Below the pieces are notes generated by a model. That model was not told where the DNA came from, made no database searches, and was given only the letters and a program-made list of their open reading frames with translations. A program made the translations under genes and the position numbers. Positions 42,787 through 53,145 of a DNA stretch of 64,000 bases are shown one piece after another (the first letter of the stretch is position 1; the number at the start of each line of letters is the position of its first letter). The DNA comes from Shewanella baltica (GTDB lineage: Bacteria > Pseudomonadota > Gammaproteobacteria > Enterobacterales > Shewanellaceae). The DNA lies in contig NZ_UGYM01000002.1 of NCBI RefSeq assembly GCF_900456975.1, forward strand, positions 2,542,001-2,606,000, read 5' to 3'.

Positions 42787-44955
42787 ATGACACGTTTCCC
42801 CTTTGGTCTACGCACTAAAGTCATCGGCCTTAGCCTGTTTTTGCTCTGCCTACCTTGGCTGGGGTACCAATATGTGTGGGAGATGGAAAAGTATCTTCGC
42901 CACGGTCAAGAACGCACCTTAGAAGGCACCACTCAGGCACTCGCCACCGCGCTGCACGAACGGCCGAAATTGTTCGATGGACAAGCGAGCTTTTTAAAGC
43001 AAGTGGAAAAGAGTCGCGATCTGTATGCCTATCAACTCAATGGGGCGATTCTGCTCGACGGCAAACTCAACGAATGGGAAGAGTATCAGCACAGATTTAT
43101 CCAGTACGGTGAGGCGCATCAGATCATACGCGCCGATCCCAACGCGCCGCTGACCTTAAGCTTTACCCACATGGTCGGCCAGTACGATGGTTATCTGTAT
43201 GCCTTCTTTCAAGTGACCGACCCAACTGTGGTGCTGCGTGGCAAAAATGCCTTAAGTGTCGATAGAAACGATCATCTCTCGATTGCGACACTCGCGCCCG
43301 ACAATAAATTTAAACGCTATATCGTTGCCACCACGCAACCCGGTTGGATCAGCGCCTTCGAGTTACCCGCCAATCCTAAGCAAACTGTGCCCGTCAAACC
43401 TGAAGTGCGCATCCAAGGACAATGGGCGACCACAGATGTGGGCTACAATGTCGAGCTGCGTATTCCCTTAGACATGGTCGGCAGCAAACTCGGTTTTGCC
43501 ATTTCCGATGTTAACGACAACAAGAACCGCGATGTGGCAGCCGTAGTCGGCACCTCGGCCTTAGATACGGTCGATAATCTCGGCACTGTGTTGGTGCCAT
43601 CGCCAGAAATTGAAAACATTATCAAAGGTATGAGCCACTATAGCTCACGCATTTGGGTGGTCGATAAGCACGGCCGCGTACTGGCAAAATCGGGCGACAT
43701 TCGTGCCAATGACAGCGTGTGGACCCGCACCTTAGAAGATGAAAAGAGCACCACGCTGTGGGAAACCTTCAAGCGCGATTACTTGCATCCGCTGTACTAT
43801 AAAATTCTCACTAAGCCGCCCAAAGACTTTATCGACTCCTTGCAAGACTCCACTGAACTTGATGGCAGTCATATCCAAAAAGCCCTTGCGGGTCAGCAAA
43901 GCTCGACTTGGCGCTTAACCCCAGACAATAAAGCAGTGGTGCTCGCTGCCGCCAGCCCTATTTGGATTGATAACAATGTGATGGGCGCCGTTGTCGCCGA
44001 AGAAACCACCCACGGAATTCGTACCCTGCGTAACCGCGCACTGGAAAAACTCTTTAACGTGATTTTGACCATTATGAGCATGGGCACTTTGGCGCTGTTC
44101 TTTTTCGCTTCGAGCATTTCTAACCGTATCCGTAAACTGCGCGATGAGGCCGAAAATGCTATTGATAGCCAAGGCCGCGTTCGTAATCACCTCAAACCGT
44201 CTAAAGCTCGGGATGAAATTGGCGATCTGTCCCGCAGTTTTTCCAGCATTGTCGGGCGGCTTGGTCAATACACCCATTATCTGGAAAATATGTCGTCGCG
44301 CCTGTCCCATGAGCTGCGCACGCCCGTGGCGGTTGTGCGATCATCCCTTGAGCATTTAAACCTGCAAACCTTAGATAAAGACACGCAGAAATATGTCGAC
44401 CGCGCCCAAGAAGGTGTCAGCCGCTTAAGCATGATTTTAAATAACATGAGCGAAGCAACGCGCTTAGAGCAGAGTTTAACGCAGGCCGATATCACTAAAT
44501 TCCCACTCTCCCAAGTGGTTAGCGGTTGTATGCAAGGTTATCAAATGACCTATCCAGAACAAGGCTTTAGCGTAAAAGTGCCCGAGCAACCTCTGATGAT
44601 GCAAGGTGTGCCGGAATATATCGCCCAGTTGATGGACAAACTTATCGCTAACGCGATTGAATTTTGCGATAAAGGCAGCGCCATCGAAGTCACGCTCACC
44701 CAAGTCGGTAAGCAAGCAACTTTGCTTATCAGTAACTTAGGACCAGAACTGCCCGTTGATATGTCGGAGCAGATTTTCGACTCCATGGTGTCGGTGCGGA
44801 TAAATCAAGCCCAAGACAAACCTCATCTCGGTTTAGGTCTGTATATCGCACGATTGGTCGCCGAGTTCCACCAAGGACAAATCCTCGCCCGCAATCGCAG
44901 CGAGCATAATGGCGTCGATATCCTAGTAACCTTGCCTTTGAGCCCTGCTTCATAA
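42787..44955 (+). CDS. pdsS: Sensor histidine kinase PdsS of the sortase system
   Basis: 722 residues. Membrane helix at about 10-28, a long periplasmic region (about 30-415) containing a CBM9-like beta domain (starting LDGKLNEWEEY, about 80-270), a second helix at about 420-442, HAMP, HisKA with the phospho-acceptor in SSRLSHELRTP (about 505) and an HATPase domain with LGLGLYIARLVAEF. It should phosphorylate PdsR in response to an outside signal, perhaps a glycan given the CBM9-like fold. Its partner regulator is frameshifted in this sequence. Confidence 0.88.
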   Translation: MTRFPFGLRTKVIGLSLFLLCLPWLGYQYVWEMEKYLRHGQERTLEGTTQALATALHERPKLFDGQASFLKQVEKSRDLYAYQLNGAILLDGKLNEWEEYQHRFIQYGEAHQIIRADPNAPLTLSFTHMVGQYDGYLYAFFQVTDPTVVLRGKNALSVDRNDHLSIATLAPDNKFKRYIVATTQPGWISAFELPANPKQTVPVKPEVRIQGQWATTDVGYNVELRIPLDMVGSKLGFAISDVNDNKNRDVAAVVGTSALDTVDNLGTVLVPSPEIENIIKGMSHYSSRIWVVDKHGRVLAKSGDIRANDSVWTRTLEDEKSTTLWETFKRDYLHPLYYKILTKPPKDFIDSLQDSTELDGSHIQKALAGQQSSTWRLTPDNKAVVLAAASPIWIDNNVMGAVVAEETTHGIRTLRNRALEKLFNVILTIMSMGTLALFFFASSISNRIRKLRDEAENAIDSQGRVRNHLKPSKARDEIGDLSRSFSSIVGRLGQYTHYLENMSSRLSHELRTPVAVVRSSLEHLNLQTLDKDTQKYVDRAQEGVSRLSMILNNMSEATRLEQSLTQADITKFPLSQVVSGCMQGYQMTYPEQGFSVKVPEQPLMMQGVPEYIAQLMDKLIANAIEFCDKGSAIEVTLTQVGKQATLLISNLGPELPVDMSEQIFDSMVSVRINQAQDKPHLGLGLYIARLVAEFHQGQILARNRSEHNGVDILVTLPLSPAS

Positions 44956-45134
44956 TCTAAAGACCGAAGGGACAGGAGCCAATAACATGAGTCAAACTCA
45001 TCATCGCGCCTCCTGTCATTTCTGCGTGCAGATGCTAAGATGACCGCCATAACAATAGATTAGATATCTCCAATGGTTCTTCTCCAACATTGTTCAACCT
45101 ATTCGTTCAACCTAAATGCCAAGGTAATGATCCA

Positions 45135-46334
45135 ATGACAGATAAACATCATCAAGCCACCCAAATCGTCAGCTTAGGTCGAGACAAAAAATGGACCAAA
45201 GGCGTGATCAATCCGCCCGTTTTTCGTGCTTCGACTATCGTCTTCGAAACGATGGATGAAATGCGCCACGCCGCGAAAAATAAAACCAACGGCGAGATGT
45301 TTTATGGCCGCCGTGGTACCCCGACCCATTTTTCGTTTCAAGCGGCGATTGCTGAATTAGAAGGCGGCGTCGGTACAGCGCTGTATCCCTCTGGCGCGGC
45401 GGCGATCAGTGCGGCGTTATTGTCATTTTTAAAAGCGGGCGATCACCTATTGATGGTCGATAGCGTGTATGAGCCAACGCGGGATCTGTGTACCCATATT
45501 CTCGGCGGTTTTGGTATCGAAACCACTTACTACGATCCGCTGATTGGCGCAGGTATTCGCGACCTTATTCGCCCCAATACTAAAGTGTTGTTTTTAGAGT
45601 CTCCAGGCTCCATCACCATGGAAGTGCAAGATGTGCCGACCTTATGCCGCATCGCCCACGAACATGGGCTGATTACTATGCTGGACAACACTTGGGCATC
45701 CCCAATCAATAGTAAGCCCTTTGAAATGGGGATAGATATTTCGATTCAAGCGGCGACCAAATACATCGTCGGTCACTCAGATGTGATGATAGGCACGGCC
45801 ACTGCCAACGAAAAATACTGGCCACAATTGCGTGAACACAGCTATTTGATGGGACAAACCACCTCCCCTGATGATGTGTACCTTGCCGCCCGTGGCCTGC
45901 GCACCTTAGGCGTGCGTATGGCGCAGCATGAAAAAAATGCCCTGCAGGTTGCCAACTGGTTGAAAACCCGACCAGAAGTCGATCATCTGCGTCATCCGGC
46001 GTTTGATACCTGCCCTGGCCATGAGTTCTTTAAACGCGACTTTAGCGCCTCCAACGGCTTGTTCTCCTTTGTATTGAAACAAGGCGATGCCGATGCGGTC
46101 ACCGCACTGGTTGAGAATATGAGTCACTTTAAGATGGGCTTTTCTTGGGGCGGCTACGAGAGTTTGATCCTCGGCATTTTCGGCATTGAAAAAATTCGCT
46201 CCGCGACTAAGTGGGATGCGAGCAAACCGTTAATTCGTTTGCATATTGGTTTAGAAGATCCCGCGGATTTAATTGCCGATCTCAGCGCAGGGTTTGACCG
46301 CTTTAACGCAGTACTGGCGGCCAAAGCTAAGTAG
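45135..46334 (+). CDS. metC: Cystathionine beta-lyase
   Basis: 399 residues, matching MetC length. The PLP-binding lysine is in AATKYIVGHSD; phosphate-loop and cofactor residues are in YPSGAAAISAALL and DNTWASP. GRRGTPTHFSFQAAIAELEGG is characteristic of the beta-lyase branch. AAGG lies ten bases before the ATG at 45135; the frame's upstream extension of 15 codons is unlikely. It cleaves cystathionine to homocysteine, pyruvate and ammonia in methionine synthesis. No MetJ box examined convincingly. Confidence 0.88.
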   Translation: MTDKHHQATQIVSLGRDKKWTKGVINPPVFRASTIVFETMDEMRHAAKNKTNGEMFYGRRGTPTHFSFQAAIAELEGGVGTALYPSGAAAISAALLSFLKAGDHLLMVDSVYEPTRDLCTHILGGFGIETTYYDPLIGAGIRDLIRPNTKVLFLESPGSITMEVQDVPTLCRIAHEHGLITMLDNTWASPINSKPFEMGIDISIQAATKYIVGHSDVMIGTATANEKYWPQLREHSYLMGQTTSPDDVYLAARGLRTLGVRMAQHEKNALQVANWLKTRPEVDHLRHPAFDTCPGHEFFKRDFSASNGLFSFVLKQGDADAVTALVENMSHFKMGFSWGGYESLILGIFGIEKIRSATKWDASKPLIRLHIGLEDPADLIADLSAGFDRFNAVLAAKAK

Positions 46335-46433
46335 CGATAATGATCGTGATAGAAATTAAGCGAGGTCGTTAGAGGGCTAATATTTATTGCGTTATGTCAT
46401 TAGCGACTAAATGCGCGCAGCCTATAAAAACAA

Positions 46434-46468
46434 AAAGGGGCGGAATAAACATTCCGCCCCTTTCTCTT
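46434..46468 (+). terminator. Intrinsic terminator after metC
   Basis: AAAGGGGCGGAAT (46434-46446) pairs with ATTCCGCCCCTTT (46451-46463) around a 4-base loop, followed by CTCTT. It can work in both directions between convergent metC and creA. Confidence 0.88.
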
Positions 46469-46567
46469 ATCAACACTGACTGCAAATTTACCTTACTGCA
46501 TATTTAACTTATTTCAAATATCAATGCTTACAGCCAAGGTACAACCAAACCACAAACTCTTCGGCGA

Positions 46568-47056
46568 TTAATTCGCTTTCGCTCCAGCACTCAACGCAGG
46601 GTCAACCCAAGCGGCTGAGCCATAAAGCGGCACGGTCGAAAGGGCATGTTTATGGCTGCCGTTGGTCTCTTTCGTCGAATAGGACAAATACAGCAGAGTC
46701 TGGTTCTGTGCATCATAAATTCGGCGCACTTTTAATGACTTGAACAAAATGCTCAGGGATTCGGTGAAAATCACTTCGCCGTGTTTACCCATGTCGATAT
46801 TAGCCAAATCGGCCGCGTTAATTGGCCCCGTTTGACGGCAACTTATGCCCATATCCGATGGATCGGCAAAATCTAAATTGGCTTCAATACGACTAATATG
46901 GCAAGTCACCCCAGGAATTTTAGGATCGTGCTTAGCATCGATGATCACATCTTTGGTGGTAAAAAGCCCTAAGCTCACCTTACCTACATCGTCACCACAA
47001 CCCGCGAGCAAAAAGCCCACAGTGGCGGCAAACGCACACTTCAACAGAGTTTTCAT
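46568..47056 (-). CDS. creA: CreA family protein
   Basis: 162 residues. Signal peptide with lipobox LLAGC, so possibly a lipoprotein; the mature part has VGKVSLGLFTTKDVIIDAKHDPKIPGVTCHIS and DPSDMGISCRQTGPI, the CreA signature with two conserved Cys. CreA proteins are periplasmic, found next to various operons, and their function is unknown. Monocistronic by spacing. Confidence 0.88.
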   Translation of the reverse strand: MKTLLKCAFAATVGFLLAGCGDDVGKVSLGLFTTKDVIIDAKHDPKIPGVTCHISRIEANLDFADPSDMGISCRQTGPINAADLANIDMGKHGEVIFTESLSILFKSLKVRRIYDAQNQTLLYLSYSTKETNGSHKHALSTVPLYGSAAWVDPALSAGAKAN

Positions 47057-47127
47057 TCCTACATCCTTTTACATTAGTGCTTATATAAGTGCTTATATGT
47101 TAGTGATTTTATGTTAATGCTTATACG

Positions 47128-48600
47128 TTAATGCTTAGCAAATAGCTTTTGTGCCCAGCGGGTTAGTCCTGCTGTCACAGAGCCAAAGTGATCGCCGACC
47201 ACAACCGGAATATCGGGATAGATACCAGCGATTTTCGCGTAGATCGCAGGGCTTCGCGCCGTACCACCTGTCACATAAATCACATCGGGTTTGTATTCTG
47301 CAGCATTATCGGCAGATACATTCTCGTTATTCATAGAGTCTTGAGCTAAGCCGTCAGCCGCTAAGGTTTTTGCCGCTTGCGCGAGCGCTTGGTGCATAAG
47401 GGCTTCTACTTTTGTCAGTGAAGGCTCGATAGCATTCTCAAATAAATTACGGCTCACACCCGCGTGCAGCGCAGCTTCGATAAAATCGAGATTGATATCT
47501 GTATTCTCGGCATCCGACAGGGCAATTTTGGCGCGTTCGGCTTGGCGAACTAGCTGATAACTTAATTGCTGTTGTTGCACTTTTAACAGTCGGTTGAGTA
47601 ACTGTGGCTGCTCGGCTTCTTTAACCAATTCATCAATCAGTTTACGGCTGCTTAAGGTACTGAATTCTCGCTGGGCGCTAATATCATTTACCGCCACCGC
47701 ATTCCAAAAGGCCTTACTGGGCATGGGCTTGCCATTGGTCATTAAAGAGCCTAAACCAAAATGCGGCATAAAGGCATTCATTGCAAGGGCGATATCGAGA
47801 TCATTACCACCGATTCGCTGACCACTATGGCCGAGGAAATCTTCACTGCGATCCGCTTTTTGTTGATGGGCTGGGCCCATTTTTACCACTGAGCAGTCCG
47901 TTGTACCGCCGCCCACGTCGACAACCAGCACGGTTTTGTTGTCGGTCAAGCTCGCTTCATAATCCATCCCCGCCGCTAACGGCTCGAACAGAAAATCAAC
48001 GTCGACGAAACCCGCACGTTTTGCCGCTAAGGTCAAAATGGATTCGGCCTGACGGTTACTCTCTTCACCGCCTATGCCTTGAAAGTTCACCGGGCGACCA
48101 ATAATCGCATGGGTAATCGTTGCCACTGCGCCTTGTTTAGCAAGGTCCTTTTCAACTAACACAGATTCGGCGCGCACTTTAATGTGCTGCATCATCAGGG
48201 TAACTATGTCTTCAAACAGGGCCACTTGCTCGGGTCTAAGTCCCGTCGCACCTAAAAAGGATTTTGGCGAACGGACATAGAATCCCTCCTCCGGCATCTC
48301 TAAATACGCGCTCACCGCCTGCTCGCCAACAAACACGGCCTGAACATCAGCGTCGAGATCTAACTCATGGCGCACCATGCGGGCACGGCTCAATTGTGCG
48401 GCGCGCTTTTTGGCGTAATCGGCTTTTAACTCAGAGGGAAGACCACGATAAACCGCCTCGGCGATCAGTTCCCTGTCCATCGCATATAAGGTCGAAGGTA
48501 AATAAGCTGATTGCTCTGATAACGCCAATAACTGCACATCATCGCCCTGCATGATCCCTACGGCGCAGTTAGCACTACCATAATCAAATCCAACAAACAT
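47128..48600 (-). CDS. yegD: Hsp70-family chaperone-like protein YegD
   Basis: 490 residues from the ATG at 48600, directly before FVGFDYGSANCAVG, the phosphate-1 loop of the actin/Hsp70 ATPase. Other ATPase motifs are VLVVDVGGGTTDCSV (phosphate 2) and VIYVTGGTARSPA (adenosine). There is no substrate-binding domain of DnaK type, as usual for YegD. GGGAG lies upstream. The role of YegD is poorly known. Confidence 0.88.
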   Translation of the reverse strand: MFVGFDYGSANCAVGIMQGDDVQLLALSEQSAYLPSTLYAMDRELIAEAVYRGLPSELKADYAKKRAAQLSRARMVRHELDLDADVQAVFVGEQAVSAYLEMPEEGFYVRSPKSFLGATGLRPEQVALFEDIVTLMMQHIKVRAESVLVEKDLAKQGAVATITHAIIGRPVNFQGIGGEESNRQAESILTLAAKRAGFVDVDFLFEPLAAGMDYEASLTDNKTVLVVDVGGGTTDCSVVKMGPAHQQKADRSEDFLGHSGQRIGGNDLDIALAMNAFMPHFGLGSLMTNGKPMPSKAFWNAVAVNDISAQREFSTLSSRKLIDELVKEAEQPQLLNRLLKVQQQQLSYQLVRQAERAKIALSDAENTDINLDFIEAALHAGVSRNLFENAIEPSLTKVEALMHQALAQAAKTLAADGLAQDSMNNENVSADNAAEYKPDVIYVTGGTARSPAIYAKIAGIYPDIPVVVGDHFGSVTAGLTRWAQKLFAKH

Positions 48601-48975
48601 ACCTTTTACTCCCGCGATAAAAAAGCCGAGCAAGATAACATAGTTTGCGATAATGCCCAAGGAGTTAACACTGCCGGATTGACTCGCAAACTGGCAGCGA
48701 GTATAGCGGGCTCAGTACGTAAAGCGCAGTTGCACGGGCAGCGTTTCAGTCCAATCCAAGATGATCATCTTAAGGTCATATTTCTGTCACACTCGTCATC
48801 AAGCTGACATATTTCCCTCGTATCTTTATCCCAGATAAATCCCAGACTGATTTTGGCGTGTACGCAGTATTTATCATTGAAATTCCTTCACTTGTAGGCA
48901 GTAAATCTGATTGCACAAAGGCGGATGAATGCTATTGTATATTGCGCCATGACGCTTGCTTAAAGGAGCTGTGCA
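48601..48975. other. Divergent intergenic region of yegD and ppk1
   Basis: Contains the Pho-box candidate at 48773-48790 and, next to it, further GTCA half-sites. No ORF or other structure seen. Confidence 0.5.
48773..48790 (+). promoter_or_regulatory. Pho box upstream of ppk1
   Basis: AGGTCATATTTCTGTCAC has two GTCA half-sites with an 11-bp period, the PhoB-binding pattern, and matches 12 of 18 consensus positions by hand count. A further GTCA follows. Phosphate-starvation control of ppk-ppx is known in other proteobacteria. Confidence 0.65.
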
Positions 48976-51147
48976 GTGTCCCCGAATACCGATAAACTTT
49001 CGATTGATAAAGAACTCTCTTGGTTGTCTTTTAATGAGCGGGTATTGCAAGAAGCCTGCGATCCCAATGTTCCTTTAGTGGAGCGAGTGCGCTTTTTAGG
49101 GATATTTTCCAATAACATGGATGAGTTTTTTAGAGTACGCGTGGCTGCGGTCAGGCGCTCGATTCTGCTGTCATCCCTGCAGGAAGGTCGCAGCAACAGT
49201 CGCCATTTAATGGCAAAAATCCAATCGAAAGTGATGGCATTGCAAGAAAGGTTCGACGGCATATACACGGATTTAATGCGCGAGCTAGTGCGTCGTAATA
49301 TTTTGTTAATCAATGAGAAACAATTAAGCGAGTTCCACAGCGACTGGCTGAAAAAGCATTTTCGTGATCAATTTAAACGCCATATCGCCCCGCTTATCGT
49401 CAATAACAATCGCGATTTGATCAAACAAATCAACGATGACGCCACCTATTTATGCGTGTGTTTGTTCACTAAGGCTCGCCGTCAATACGCCTTAGTCGAA
49501 GTGCCCACTAAAAACGTACCGCGGTTTATCGAACTGCCCGCTGAAAAGAGTAAAGCGAAAAAGTATCTGATTTTATTAGATAACATTATTCGCCACTGCG
49601 TGGATGAGCTGTTTGGCCCCTTCTTCGAGTACGATGCCATCGAAGTGTATTCGATGAAACTAACCCGCGATGCCGATTTTGATATCACCGACGAGCTAGA
49701 GCAAACTCAGCTCGAAAAAATGACTAAGGGCCTCAAAAAACGTCTGACCGCCGAGCCAGTTCGCTTAGTGTATGACAAAGAAATGCCCGAACACATGTTG
49801 GTGATGCTCAAAGAAAATCTGAACATCAGCTCGACCGAATGTTTGATCCCAGGCGGGCGCTACCACAGCTTTAAAGACTTTATCGCCTTCCCCAACCCGA
49901 GCCGCGACTACCTCGAAAACGAAAAACTGCCGGCGCTCAATAGTGCGGGTTTTGGTCGCAGTGCCAACAGTTTCGATGCCATTCGGATGGGCGATATCAT
50001 GCTCAATTATCCGTACCATAAGTTTTCCCACTTTACCGAAATGGTGCGCCAAGCGGCCTACGATCCGGCGGTGCGCTTTATTCGAATAAACTTATACCGA
50101 GTGGCGAAAAAATCCCATGTGATGCAATCGCTTATCGATGCAGTGAAAAACGGCAAACAAGTCACCGCTGTAATTGAACTGCGGGCCAGATTCGATGAGC
50201 AATCCAACATCGAATGGACCCGCATCTTAGCCGAAGCGGGCGTCAAAGTTCACCACGGTATCACCAGTTTAAAAGTGCATTCCAAGTTGTGCTTAATTGG
50301 CCGTGAGGAACAAGGGGAAATCAAACTCTATTGTCACGTTGGCTCAGGCAACTTTAACGAAGGCACGGCGCGGGTTTACACCGACTTGTCACTGTTCACC
50401 GCCAATCAAGAGATTGCCCGTGAAGTGGAGCAAGTATTTGACTTAATTGAGCATCCGTATCGCCGCGATAACTTCCAGCATTTAATCGTGTCGCCCTACG
50501 ATGCCAGACAAAAACTGAGTCACTTAATTGATAATGAAATCGTCAATGCCCAAAGCCATATGAAGGCGGCGATTACCTTAAAACTAAATAACTTACTCGA
50601 TGAATCCTTGGTCCAAAAACTCTATGAGGCTTCAGCCGCTGGGGTCAAAATTAAGTTACTCATTCGCGGTATGTGCTCGCTTATTCCGCAAATTCCCGGG
50701 ATCAGCGACAACATCGAAGTCTACAGTATCGTTGACCGGTTCCTCGAACACTCACGGGTGATGCTGTTCCACGCGGGCGGCGAGAACAAACTTTTTATCT
50801 GCTCCGCCGATTGGATGAGCCGCAACATAGATAACCGCGTTGAAGTGAGTGTGCCGATTTATGATCTGCGCCTAAAACAAATGATAATGGATATTTTATC
50901 CTTACAATTCAATGACAACACTAAAGCGCGGGTCATCAACAAAGAACAAAGTAACCCCTATCGAAATCGGGGTAACAAACGAAAAGTGCGTTCTCAAATT
51001 GCCATTTATCAATATCTGATTAATTATGAGAAGCGCCAACTGCAAGAATTTAATGCCTTACGTATGTCCGCCCATGAGGGTGATGCTGAGCGAGAGAGCA
51101 ACGCTGAGCCAGACATAACGCCCGAGTTACAGGCCAAAGCCAGCTAG
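48976..51147 (+). CDS. ppk1: Polyphosphate kinase 1
   Basis: 723 residues from a GTG with AAAGGAG seven bases upstream. Four-domain PPK1: N-terminal helical domain starting ELSWLSFNERVLQEA, head domain, and two catalytic domains of phospholipase-D type. The phosphohistidine is in LKVHSKLCLIGR; YCHVGSGNFNEGTARVY and RVEVSVPIYD are other conserved blocks. It polymerises ATP gamma-phosphate into polyphosphate. It is 41 bp from ppx, so likely one operon under the Pho box. Confidence 0.93.
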   Translation: MSPNTDKLSIDKELSWLSFNERVLQEACDPNVPLVERVRFLGIFSNNMDEFFRVRVAAVRRSILLSSLQEGRSNSRHLMAKIQSKVMALQERFDGIYTDLMRELVRRNILLINEKQLSEFHSDWLKKHFRDQFKRHIAPLIVNNNRDLIKQINDDATYLCVCLFTKARRQYALVEVPTKNVPRFIELPAEKSKAKKYLILLDNIIRHCVDELFGPFFEYDAIEVYSMKLTRDADFDITDELEQTQLEKMTKGLKKRLTAEPVRLVYDKEMPEHMLVMLKENLNISSTECLIPGGRYHSFKDFIAFPNPSRDYLENEKLPALNSAGFGRSANSFDAIRMGDIMLNYPYHKFSHFTEMVRQAAYDPAVRFIRINLYRVAKKSHVMQSLIDAVKNGKQVTAVIELRARFDEQSNIEWTRILAEAGVKVHHGITSLKVHSKLCLIGREEQGEIKLYCHVGSGNFNEGTARVYTDLSLFTANQEIAREVEQVFDLIEHPYRRDNFQHLIVSPYDARQKLSHLIDNEIVNAQSHMKAAITLKLNNLLDESLVQKLYEASAAGVKIKLLIRGMCSLIPQIPGISDNIEVYSIVDRFLEHSRVMLFHAGGENKLFICSADWMSRNIDNRVEVSVPIYDLRLKQMIMDILSLQFNDNTKARVINKEQSNPYRNRGNKRKVRSQIAIYQYLINYEKRQLQEFNALRMSAHEGDAERESNAEPDITPELQAKAS

Positions 51148-51188
51148 CGCTGGCTTTATATCGCTTTGATTGCCTAAGGATAATCCGA

Positions 51189-52751
51189 TTGGTAGCCACA
51201 CATTCGCACACACAGCAACACACATTACTAAAGTCGCAGGCACCACAAACCAATGCGCCCGCAAATGCTAAATCGCGCCACTTTGTTGCCATCGATATGG
51301 GATCGAACAGTTTTCATCTGGTCATCGCCCGTGAGCAAGATGGCAGCTTGCAGATTTTACACAAAGAAAAACAACAGGTTCAGCTCGCCACTGGGCTCAA
51401 TGCGCAGAATATTCTCGACAATGACGCCATAGAACGTGGCCTCAATTGTCTGCGGGATTTTAATCAAAGATTTTCCAATCTCGACCAAGCGCAAGTGCGA
51501 TTAGTGGCCACCCACACCCTCAGAATCGCCAAAAACCGCGATCAATTTATCGAGGCCGCGCTCGCCATCATGCCCTATCCGGTGGAAGTGATTTCAGGCC
51601 ATGAAGAAGCGCGTTTGATTTATAACGGCATTGCCCAAAGCCAAGTGCTTGGAAAAAGTAATTTAGTCATCGACATTGGTGGTGGCTCGACCGAAGTCGT
51701 GATCGGTAAAAAGAATACCCCAACCCAGTTATCTAGCCTGCGCTGCGGTTGCGTGAGTTTTAACGAGCGTTTCTTTATCGATGGACTCATCACCCCTGCC
51801 TCATTTCGTGATGCTCAAAGCGCGGCCGACAAACAGTTCGCCTCGCTCTCCAAGGAATATTTCGCGGGCGGCTGGGAGCTGACGTTAGGCAGCTCAGGCA
51901 CAGTGAAAGCCATCTGCGAAGCGATTCAAGAAGAACACGGCGATGAAACTATCACGCTGCCACGACTAAAACAGCTCAAAATCAAGTTGATCAAATGTGG
52001 CCATATTAGCCAAATTCAATTTGCCAATGTCGATGATAAACGCATTCCTTTAGTGCCCGCCGGACTTGCCATTTTAATCAGCTTTTTTAGGCGCTTACCG
52101 ATACAAAAGCTCGAGTTTAGCCCAGGAGCACTGCGTGAAGGCGTACTCTATGAACTGGCAAAGATTGGTCAGTATCAGGATATTCGCCACCGCACCGTCG
52201 ACAGTATTGCCCAGCTTTATCATATCGATATGGCCCACGCCGCTAAGGTACGCGACACCGCCATGGCCTTGTTTGAACAGGTCGCCGATGAATGGCAATT
52301 AAGGCCCCATGCACGCTTGCTCGCCTATGGCGCAACCTTACATGAGATTGGGCTACACATTAATTCAAAGTCCCTGCACAAACACGGTGGTTATATCATC
52401 AGCAACAGTGACTTACCCGGGTTTAGTGAAGCCTTGCAGCTGGATTTAGCACGGCTTATCACCAACCACAGAAAAAAGCCCAACGAATTAATGCTCGCCG
52501 AACTTGAGCCCAACCATAAGCTCACACTGAATCGCCTGCTGTGCCTGCTGAGACTTGCGGTCTTACTCAATCTTGGCCGTATCGCTAAGACGCTGACCTT
52601 AGATCATATTAAAGTGATCCCCGATGGGCTCATGTTAGTGCTACCGAGCCATAAGCGAAAAATCAGCCTGTTTATGAAGGATTTACAGCGGGAACAGAAG
52701 CAAATGCTCACGCTTGGGATGAACCTGCGGTTAGTGTCTAGTTTGACTTAG
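51189..52751 (+). CDS. ppx: Exopolyphosphatase
   Basis: 520 residues beginning at a TTG with AAGGAT upstream. A variable N-terminus (about 30 residues) precedes FVAIDMGSNSFHLVIARE, the first phosphate loop of the Ppx/GppA ATPase fold; SGHEEARLIYNG, LVIDIGGGSTEVVIG and LTLGSSGTVKAI follow. The C-terminal part is an HD-like helical domain (AATLHEIGLHINSKSLHKHG). It releases phosphate from polyphosphate ends, opposing ppk1. An internal start nearer SRHFVAID is possible. Confidence 0.9.
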   Translation: MVATHSHTQQHTLLKSQAPQTNAPANAKSRHFVAIDMGSNSFHLVIAREQDGSLQILHKEKQQVQLATGLNAQNILDNDAIERGLNCLRDFNQRFSNLDQAQVRLVATHTLRIAKNRDQFIEAALAIMPYPVEVISGHEEARLIYNGIAQSQVLGKSNLVIDIGGGSTEVVIGKKNTPTQLSSLRCGCVSFNERFFIDGLITPASFRDAQSAADKQFASLSKEYFAGGWELTLGSSGTVKAICEAIQEEHGDETITLPRLKQLKIKLIKCGHISQIQFANVDDKRIPLVPAGLAILISFFRRLPIQKLEFSPGALREGVLYELAKIGQYQDIRHRTVDSIAQLYHIDMAHAAKVRDTAMALFEQVADEWQLRPHARLLAYGATLHEIGLHINSKSLHKHGGYIISNSDLPGFSEALQLDLARLITNHRKKPNELMLAELEPNHKLTLNRLLCLLRLAVLLNLGRIAKTLTLDHIKVIPDGLMLVLPSHKRKISLFMKDLQREQKQMLTLGMNLRLVSSLT

Positions 52752-53145
52752 CTGTTACGGCGTTAACTCTGCCGAACGTGGCTGAGGCGAGTGTGAGTTA
52801 GCTCTGTGTGAATGATTTTAGCGAAGGATTCGGTGCTAAAATATTGCCCAGAATCGAGGGCAATTATCTCGCCTAAAAACAAGGTTAAGTTAGCTGTCAA
52901 TCTGGCTTGGTAACGGGATTTCAACAGCATAGCGGTTGACTTAATCCATGCGCCACAACAGATTAAAGTTTAAAGGATTTTTAACCCTTCACTAAAGCAC
53001 AAATTCCTGCTCGCGCGTTTGCCGCTGAGTGGGGATTTCTGCTATCATCCACGGCTGACTAATCATAATTCCACGAATTTAAAGATAATCAGAGTCAAAC
53101 CCTTTTTATCTCGCGATATCAGCCCCATCGCCTGCAGGTACAAGT
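52752..53145. other. Intergenic region between ppx and the J-domain operon
   Basis: No ORF, hairpin or repeat of note seen. The AT-rich part near 53050-53110 may hold the promoter of the downstream operon. Confidence 0.4.
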
